Assembly (NCBI GenBank): GCA_937907165.1
Contig: CALCUH010000189.1
Span: 1 to 17,953, forward strand
Reading direction: 5' to 3'
DNA length: 17,953 bases
Source of the DNA: an uncultured Bacteroidales bacterium
Lineage (GTDB): Bacteria; Bacteroidota; Bacteroidia; Bacteroidales; Paludibacteraceae
Every line of letters starts with the position of its first letter. Position 1 is the first letter of the stretch. The position numbers and the translations under genes were made by a program. Shown here in pieces: positions 7,982-16,200 of the stretch. The notes beneath the pieces were generated by a model. It was not told the DNA's origin and searched no databases. It worked only from the letters and a program-made list of their open reading frames with translations.

Positions 7982-8002
7982 TATATCAAAATTTAGTTAA
8001 CG

Positions 8003-8035
8003 CAAATTTACTTTTTATTTTTTTGAATGTGCAAT
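8003..8035 (-). promoter_or_regulatory. Bacteroides-type promoter for nfnS-nfnL
   Basis: On the minus strand ATTG (8035-8032) lies 21 bases before an exact -7 box TAAATTTG (8010-8003), 21 bases ahead of the nfnS ATG. The -33 box has one mismatch to TTTG. It is in the gap between the BatD-like gene and nfnS. Confidence 0.5.
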
Positions 8036-8061
8036 AGAAAAGGGTTGTTTTATAAATAATT

Positions 8062-8790
8062 TTATTTTTGCGCATTTTCATCAACCACAAAAGAGAAAGG
8101 TTGAACCGTATACACTTTTCTGGATATAGAGACATCGAATGCTGGAATCGTGTAAGAGCCTGGCGAATCGGCTATTAGCACATACGTGTACGTATACCGG
8201 CTTCCGCTTTGGTCCATGGTCATACCCACCTTAGGTCTTGCTGCCAAGGTCTGGAACTGGTCAAAGTCAAGCACCGGATGCACGTCAAACCTAAATTTCG
8301 ATGAGACAACCAATTCAAATTTAGTCCCAGCTTTAGGTTTTGCGGGAATAATCTTCACGTCATAATCACTCAACTGCTCATACATCGGCAGAACATATAC
8401 CTGAAGCGCAGGCGACTGGATAGACTTCTTCCCTAATTTCGCACTTGCGGAAGGAATGGTACACCAGCCTGTATCTATCGGTGTGACAAAGAAACTATAC
8501 CCTTTCAAATCTAATTCCATACGTTTCCCATCAACAAAAGGTCGGTCTTTAAGAGATTGAGGCAATCGCTCGGCCCCCACTTTAAATTTTGCGGATTCGA
8601 AAGAAGGAGAAGTGAAATTTTTCAATTCGGACTCTGCCGCATAAAAGAGACGGAACTCCTGTCCGATTCGTACGGTATCTTTCGAATAACGAACCGTATA
8701 AAAGCCATCATTACCTGCAGCTGTTTGGGCTGACAATGTACCCATCGAGAAAAAAGAGATGAGAAACAAGGATAGAAATATTCTTTTCAT
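8062..8790 (-). CDS. Short secreted BatD-like protein
   Basis: The function is not established. The 242-residue protein starts with a clear signal peptide, cleaved near SMGTLSA-Q (residue 21/22), so it is exported. The rest forms two similar beta-rich halves, about 34-134 and 144-237. The first has VRIGQEFRLFYAAES, then SFFVTPIDTGWCTIPSASAK and LQVYVLP; the second has GTKFELVVSS, then YTYTYVLIADSPGSYTIPAF and FSFVVDE. This pattern of a strand near the start plus G-x-x-TIP-A near the end is that of BatD (oxygen-tolerance / aerotolerance) domains. Full BatD proteins are about 550-600 residues with a C-terminal membrane helix and sit beside batA, batB and moxR-type genes. This one has no C-terminal helix and no such neighbours. 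It has its own promoter and ends close to the nfnS promoter without an obvious terminator, so some read-through into nfnSL is possible. Confidence 0.65.
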   Translation of the reverse strand: MKRIFLSLFLISFFSMGTLSAQTAAGNDGFYTVRYSKDTVRIGQEFRLFYAAESELKNFTSPSFESAKFKVGAERLPQSLKDRPFVDGKRMELDLKGYSFFVTPIDTGWCTIPSASAKLGKKSIQSPALQVYVLPMYEQLSDYDVKIIPAKPKAGTKFELVVSSKFRFDVHPVLDFDQFQTLAARPKVGMTMDQSGSRYTYTYVLIADSPGSYTIPAFDVSISRKVYTVQPFSFVVDENAQK

Positions 8791-8817
8791 AAGCGATAAA
8801 ATTTAGATTCACTTCAC

Positions 8818-8849
8818 TAAATATAGTCAAAAAATAAGACTAAAACAAA
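8818..8849 (-). promoter_or_regulatory. Bacteroides-type promoter for the BatD-like gene
   Basis: On the minus strand TTTG (8849-8846) is followed after 20 bases by TATATTTA (8825-8818). The -33 box is exact and the -7 box differs from TAnnTTTG only in the last base. It lies 27 bases before the ATG at 8790 and just past the terminator of the upstream gene, as expected for an independent unit. TATATTTG at 8853-8846 is an alternative -7 box but lacks a -33 partner. Confidence 0.5.
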
Positions 8850-8860
8850 TATAACAAACG

Positions 8861-8889
8861 AAAAAGGGCTTGCCCAACGGCAAGCCCTT
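8861..8889 (-). terminator. Terminator of the adhesin-ompA unit
   Basis: A perfect 11-base inverted repeat, AAGGGCTTGCC (8864-8874) and GGCAAGCCCTT (8879-8889), with a 4-base loop. On the minus strand the GC-rich stem is followed by a run of five T. It begins 21 bases after the stop codon of the OmpA-family gene. Confidence 0.92.
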
Positions 8890-8910
8890 CCCCCATAAGG
8901 AATTTTATTG

Positions 8911-10263
8911 TTATTTGATAATAAACTTCACAACAGCACGTCTGTTCAACTCACGACCCGTTTCAGCGACGTTAGAAGCGACAGGCTCGTGGTAAGACTT
9001 AGAAGTAGTAACGATGCTCTCCTTAGGACAACCAGCCTTAATCAACGGAACGATCAAACTGTTCGCACGAGCAATACCCAACTTATCATTACGCTCTTCG
9101 GTACCCAAAGTACATGTGTGTCCGTCGACTTCAAGTTTAACATTAGGATACTTCTTCATAAAGTCAGCCACAACTTGGATACCATGGCTCAAAGTCTTAG
9201 ACTTGATTAATCGAGCAGAACCAAGTTTAAAGTGAACCGTATTATTGATATCACCCAACGCATCCTTAGCGATTCGGAAGTCTTCCGGATCAATTTGGAT
9301 GTTTGCAGCTGCTGTACTATCCAAGATTTCGGAAGAATCAGCAGGTTCAACCAACGGAGTCATAGGCAGAGGTTCGTCCATCAACAAAGAGTCGAGAGGT
9401 TCTGCTGTTTTACCGAATGGCAAAGTAACACCTATCTTTAGACCGAGAGCCATAAAATTAGCCTTATCTACTGCAGAAGAGTTCAAGACACCCTTATATC
9501 CGTTCTTGAAATCGTCCCTGATAGCACTCAAATCAGAAGTGTGATCCTCGGCCATATCAGTGATTCCATAATTAAAATAGACACCTGCGTAACCCATCAA
9601 ACGTTCCGTGAATTTGATATTCAAGCCATATTCGGCATATACGCCAAACACAGGCTTCGTGTCAATACCATTCTTGAAACGAGGAGAATTGTCATAAAAA
9701 CCATGTTGAGGAAGATCCTCGAAAGTCACATTATCCGCCGGGTATACACCAATAATGTCATAAGAGCCCTCCTCTATTTCGAAACGAGAGCGGAGCGGCA
9801 TGATAAGTTTAACACCCAAGCCGGCCACCATACCCAAACGATCGGTAAAGTCGGTTCTAAAATAAGCGCCCAAAGGAATTTCCAAAGTCAAAGAACGCTG
9901 ACGTTCCTGCCAATCATAATATGATACCGTACATTCAAAGTCCTCGTCATTATAACGATCATGGACTTCACTTGACTGCACACCATCCAAGCAAGAGGTG
10001 GCAGTGTAATAAGAGACATCTGCGCCAGAACCGATACCCCAATTCCCATCACGGAAGAAGTGTTGGTATCTAACGCTAAACGTGGCACCTGCGGAGAGTT
10101 TTCCTTCCCCAAAACAATTCCCTAATTCATTTTTGTCAGGGAGCTTAGGATCATGCTTCAAGGAGTGCAAGCCCCCGCCCGCACTCAATGTAAGAAACTC
10201 ACTTTGTCCAAACACAAAGGACGCGAGAGATAGTCCTAACAGAATTAAACCAATTCTTTTCAT
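8911..10263 (-). CDS. Outer-membrane beta-barrel protein with C-terminal OmpA peptidoglycan-binding domain
   Basis: The 450-residue protein should sit in the outer membrane and hold the cell wall. A signal peptide (1-20, ending VFGQ) is followed by a region of alternating amphipathic strands (about 21-283), such as LSAGATFSVRYQHF, WGIGSGADVSYY, RSLTLEIPLGAYF, FGVYAEYGLNI and FMALGLKIGVTLPF, typical of a small barrel. An acidic, Pro-rich linker follows (about 286-325). The OmpA domain runs from about 340 to 450: VHFKLGSARLIKSKT, EVDGHTCTLGTEERNDKLGI, ARANSL and GRELNRRAVVKF. The Asp usual in GHTD is Cys384 here, while the peptidoglycan-contact Arg399 is kept; a second cysteine, C412, could pair with C384. 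The gene starts 36 bases after the giant adhesin gene with no promoter box between them and is closed by a strong terminator, so the two are probably co-transcribed and may act together at the surface. Confidence 0.85.
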   Translation of the reverse strand: MKRIGLILLGLSLASFVFGQSEFLTLSAGGGLHSLKHDPKLPDKNELGNCFGEGKLSAGATFSVRYQHFFRDGNWGIGSGADVSYYTATSCLDGVQSSEVHDRYNDEDFECTVSYYDWQERQRSLTLEIPLGAYFRTDFTDRLGMVAGLGVKLIMPLRSRFEIEEGSYDIIGVYPADNVTFEDLPQHGFYDNSPRFKNGIDTKPVFGVYAEYGLNIKFTERLMGYAGVYFNYGITDMAEDHTSDLSAIRDDFKNGYKGVLNSSAVDKANFMALGLKIGVTLPFGKTAEPLDSLLMDEPLPMTPLVEPADSSEILDSTAAANIQIDPEDFRIAKDALGDINNTVHFKLGSARLIKSKTLSHGIQVVADFMKKYPNVKLEVDGHTCTLGTEERNDKLGIARANSLIVPLIKAGCPKESIVTTSKSYHEPVASNVAETGRELNRRAVVKFIIK

Positions 10264-10299
10264 ATTATTTTAAACTATTTTCTTACGACAATTATTCAA

Positions 10300-13200
10300 T
10301 TATGGTCTAACCAAAATCTTACAACTAGCGCTTAAGCCATTATCTACGGTAACAACAGCGACGTAATCGCCAATCGGCAAAGTGAGGATGTTCTTTTCAG
10401 AGAGACCATCGAGATCTTTGTACATCACCACACCATCGATAGAGTAGATGACCAACTTAGCTTGATTCAATTGAGCCTTGTCCAGTCCATTGACCTGAAT
10501 CGTGAACTCTTGATCAGCGATAGCAGGAACAGGATAAGCGGTGATAGAGAACTCAGGCAATATGATGTCGAAGCTCTTTCCACAAACGTGGAGTGTATCA
10601 CCATACTTGGTAACGACATCCAAAGAGTAGACACCATCAACACCAGTAAGTTCGTTGTAATATTGACCTGTAGCGCCTCCTATCTTCTCGTTATCGCGAT
10701 ACCATTGGTAAGCCACGAAGAAACTATCAGGATTACTGCATACGACTACATCATTCCACTTACGTTTAATCACATCGTTACTCATGCTCACGTAGAATCT
10801 GAACTTGATAGCTTCACTAGACTTTCCTTGTCCGAACAATTGGACATTCGCCTCGTAGTATCCGGCAGGCACATTTTCAGGAATATTGAAACGTACCATG
10901 CTGTCGTTCTCCATAGAAGCCGCTTGGTCTTCGAATCCTGCAGCCAATGTGATGGAATCGGAGAAGAACACGGCGAATGAATCAGGAGCGCCAGTAGCGA
11001 AACACTTCAAATTAGCGACATCACCCTCACAGAACCAAAGACCGCCCTTAACATTGAACTTAGGACCTTTCGTAGAAGGAGAAGTGGAAGTGGTATCAGA
11101 GTCACCGTTGTCCTCTCCATCAATAATCTTTTTGGAATCATAACCGTTCTCACCGCCTGAAATCTCAACGCTATCAATTACGATAGGAATACCGGCAGCA
11201 TTAACAGTCACATGATACAATATTTCGCAACCTGTTGAAGCGATCTCTGTCGTATCATAATGATAAGAACCATATCCCGCATTCTCCACAGAAAGTCCAT
11301 GGATATAGATTGAATCACCAACGAGAATAGTCGTATCGATAGTAATCGTATCCGGATGACCGATGGTGAGATTCAAAGAGAGGATAGAATCGCAACCGAT
11401 GGCGGAGATAAGCGTATCATAATAGACTCCACTCTCTGTCAAAGTAACGCCCTTCCAATCATAAGACTCACAAGCGGAGATGTAGGATGTGTCACCCATG
11501 ATTGGCTCATTAGAAATGGTCAAAGCCAAGACAGCAGTCGAATCACAACCCGTCAAGGATTTAACAGTATCGGTATAAATACCAGACTGAGTAAAGGTGT
11601 GACCATACCATTCATAAGAGTTGCAAGCAAACACTTTAGCCGTATCACCCGACATAGCAGGAGTGACATGTAACGTCACGTAATAATATTCATCACAGTC
11701 CGTATCTCCCAAACGAGAGAATACAGTATCGGAATAAAACGAGACACCCTTATAAGATCCAGGCACACCCTCGCATGTATTCAACTCGATGAAATGAGAC
11801 TTAGGCTCAACCGTCAAATTCAACGTCACGACAGAATCGCAACCGAATGAAGAACTTAGAGTGTCGTTATATAGGCCTGTAGTATCATAAGAAGCTCCAT
11901 TCCATGGGTATGAGCCACAATAGATTCGAACGGTTACCGTATCGTAAAGAACAGGAGCAATCGTCAAATTCAAAGTGACGATTGAATCGCAACCGGCAGC
12001 CGTAACTAATGTATCATTGTAGACACCGGAAGCAGTATACCCTTTGCCGTTAAACATATAAGGCGCACACTGGTTCTTAGCGACTACCGTATCAAACGAT
12101 GGACGAGCGATTGTCAAATCCAAAACCGTAATAGAGTCACATCCCGCAGCGGAAGATATCGTGTCTGCATAGAAACCTGAGGTTTCATACTTAACGTTAT
12201 TCCAAACATAAGAACCGCAAGAAGTGAATGCGATGGTATCACGCAATACGGATACCACATTCAATTTAACATTTACGACAGAATCGCAACCAGCCGCATT
12301 CGTAAGAGCCAATGTCGTATCACCCGAGATCAAAGATCCTCCAAGAGAGACAGGCAATGAACCTTCGCAGACATTTAGAACTGTATCAATCTTAGAAGGT
12401 TGAAGGATGATCAAATTCAATGTATAGACGGAATCGCAGGAAGTAGCGTTTGACTTCTTGAATACAGCCGTATTATTGTTCTCGGTATAGGTGACACCAT
12501 CACGCCACAAATAGCTACCACAAGCGACTACAGAATCCGTCTTGAAGAAGGATTTGTCTACATGAACGCTCAACAACGTGCTACCCACATGAGCGGTGTC
12601 GCCATCATTATTGAATGTCGCGCCGTACCAAGAGAACGGCATCATATTAGAGCAAACCATCGTATCACGGATGATAGAATATTTCTTCTCATCAGGACCT
12701 AACGTGTCACGATCAATCTCATACGTCTTATCACAAATTTCGCTAGCATTACCAGCCTCATCAACAATCTTCCAAGAGATTGTGACAGAATCGCCCTTAT
12801 AAGCGTTCAACATGAACGTAGTATCGCCGACAAACTTTTCGAAGGCGTTACCATTTACGCTCCATTGAACATCAAGGTCAGATGTTTCGGTGCAATTATC
12901 CGACATTTTAGCACGGATGGAATCTGCAGCAAGAGAGAACTTCACATTTCCGGAAATTGTATCGATCACACTATAGACACTAGTCCAAGCGGAGCACTCT
13001 TCCACGAAAATAGGAGAAGTCTTATCAGACACCTTAACCTTTTGAGAGATAGCGGCGCTATCCAATTTACCAAATTCATCAGACAATATCACTTTCCAGT
13101 AAATTGTGTCTCCGTCAGCCACAATAGCAGTCGCTATAGTATCGACAGACTTCCAAGAGATAGAATCGGAGCTGAAAGCATATTCAGCTTTCACATCATC

Positions 13201-16200
13201 GTCACAATAAGAGAACGCAGGTTTATAACCGTCGAGCAGAATCTCCGCTTTGCAATCATCGCCCGCATTAGCCTCAAGGTCGGTAAGCGGAACGAATGTC
13301 GGCTGAGAAACCGTCAAGTTAACAAGAACGACAGAATCACAACCTGCGACAGACTTAAACGTATCGGAGATGGTCGCGGAAGAAGCGTAAGACTTACCGT
13401 TCCAAGAGAAACGTCCGCACACCGTTGTGTCGATAGTGACAATAGGAGTCTGATTCAACGTGAGATCCAATCTCACGATAGAGTCACAACCGCAAATCGC
13501 AGTCTTAAAAGTATCCACATATACTCCGCTATTTTTATATTCCTTACCCTCCCATGAGAACACGGAGTCACAAATCTGTTTTACGAATGTAGTATCGTAA
13601 ACCGGATTTCTCTTAACGGTAATGTTTACAATAGAGTCACAACCTGTGAAATTTTCAAGAATCACAGTCGTGTCGACATTTATCTTAATGCCAGAGAATA
13701 CAATTGGCTGATTCTCGCAAGCCGTCATAGTCGTGTCGAGAGTCGTAGACTTGAGAACGGTCAAATCGAGGAATGAGACAGAATCGCAATTGGAAACTTT
13801 TGAAACACGTACCGCGGAATAGAGACCTGAGTTGCGATAAACACCATCGGCATGATCATCGTTCACCAACCACAAGATTGAATCACAAACGGTTTCATGG
13901 ATAGTATCACCATAAACTGTCTTTGTGATGTTCAAAGAAAGCATGACGACAGAATCGCAACCTGCGACATTCTTTTCAGAAGCGATGTAATAAGGAAGCT
14001 TTTCTCCACGAGGAATGATTCCAGTCACAGCGCTATTGAATGTATTGTTAATTCTTTCGGCATTCGCCTCGATAGACTCATAATAGGTCTTACCATTCCA
14101 TTCGAAAGAATCGCAACTTGATATCTGCTCAACAAAATATGATGGCTTGCGAAGCGAAAGATCCAAATAGACGATGGAATCACAACCATTCACATCAGAA
14201 AGGAGTATCGTATCACGAGCGCTATTCTCATAAAGATTTCCGTTCCACTCATAGAACAATCCGCACTCGTCGAAGCGGTCTGTCACAGGTTCAGAAGCCG
14301 TGTTGACCAAAAGATTCAACACAACGATGCTATCGCCACCGAGCATATTCTTCAACGCTACGGTCGTATCCTTATAAGCAGAGAAAGAAGACCAATTATA
14401 AGGCAAGTTCTGAGCGCAAATCGTATCATAAATAAATGTCGTATCGGAAGATTCCAAAATTGTCACGTCAGCATACAACAAAGAGTCACAATCTACGGAG
14501 TTCTTCATTCTAGAAATCTGAGGAGTTATGGCCGGCACGATGGTTTCCAAAGTACCATTCAGATGTTGAATTGCCGTTATGGCAGGTTGCACACCTTCAA
14601 TCTCCAACGTATCATAAGAAGAATAAGGGAGAATGAATTTGAGCGTATCGGAGCTAGGTTTGTTAACTATCAAATCCAACACATGGACAAGGGAGTCACA
14701 ACCGTTTAGATAACTAATCGTATCATAATAGAGGCCTGTCTTGTCATAAGTCTCATTAGTCAAACTCCATGTATATTCGCCACAGACAGTTTTGTATGTC
14801 GTGTCCGCAGATGATTGGAAGATAGTCAAATCAAGTATAGCGGTGGAATCACAACCAGTCACCTTAGACGGTTCATGGTGTTCATAAAATCCGCTTCTAA
14901 TATATGTCCTACCATTCCATACATAAGAGCCACATCCGTAGTCGCTCAAATAGACAGTATCTGAGTGGTTCACTTTGACATTCACGGTAAGGATGGAATC
15001 TCCATACACGATTGTATCTTTAGACAAAACGAGAAGAGTATCGTATTCGTATTTCAATGTCCAAACAGTATCCTTTTCTGTCGTCAAACGAACACTACCA
15101 TAATTGAATGTATATCTATTACAAGAGGTATCATATAACGTCGCATATTTCGTCGGAATGATATGTAAAGACAAAGAGGACGAACTATCACAACCGCCAA
15201 CAGGTTTCACTGGGTCTCCAATAATAGTGACATCCGAATAATATGTATTATTATCTCGCCAAGAGAAAGAGTCTCTTGCGATTACCGTATCGAAGATTTG
15301 AATGGTTTCACCGATGAAAACACGAAGGTCAACAATAGAATCGCAACCCTTCACAGTAGTCAATCTCGCCATAGTATCAATCTCCATAGGCATTTCGGAC
15401 AAACTTGGCTCATTCAAAGTTATACCTTGCGGAGTTGTATAGAATCCACCCACAAAATTGGAAGAACACAAATTCAATTGGTCTCTCGTATGAGCAGAAT
15501 GGTTAACAACCACATTCAATGTGACAATTGAATCGCAACCAGTAGCAACAGATACTGTGTCGAAATGGGCAGTGTTAGTGCTCTCGGTGTAGAGATGTCC
15601 ATGCCAACGGATGGAGTCACAAACCTCTCCTCTATCATCTGTTGTATAAATTGCATGGTTAACCTTCACGTTCAAATTGATGACAGAATCACATCCGGCA
15701 GCATTAGACCTAGTAACGGAGAAAGACGTATCTTTGGTGTATCCAACTCCGTCATATTCAAACAGCTCGCAGACAACCGTATCGATGGTAGTTGCAGAAG
15801 AAGGCTGCAAAATATTTAGGTGCAAATAAATTGTACTATCACAACCCACACGATTCTCTAGCACGAAAGAGGTATCCGTCGTGGCAGGGCTATAGACAAC
15901 CAATCCATTTCTAGCATTGAACGTATAAGGGAATTCGTTCGCACAAACATTTCTATCATGAGAACTGCTAGATGGTTCCAAAATCGTCATTCTGAATGTT
16001 ATGATGGAATCACCTTGTTCGAAACGAGGGAAAATGAATGTAGTATCGGAAACTACAAGTTTAGAAGCGGGATCACCCAAATGTGCGAAAGACGGATTAT
16101 AAACGAATGGTAACTCCGAGCTACATAAAGTGTGTCGTTCGGTACCATAAGAAGGTTTATAGATGGTCAAATCCAACGTGTAGATTGAATCGCAATCCTC

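Noticed and set aside
8911..10263. Reading the OmpA-family gene as PorP/SprF
   Set aside because: It has a true C-terminal OmpA domain, which PorP/SprF proteins lack, and the barrel part shows no motif that I recognise as PorP/SprF.
12865..13557. Plus-strand open frame of 230 codons opposite the giant protein
   Set aside because: It falls inside the giant gene and repeats the shadow pattern seen opposite other modules; no promoter box or family signature was seen.
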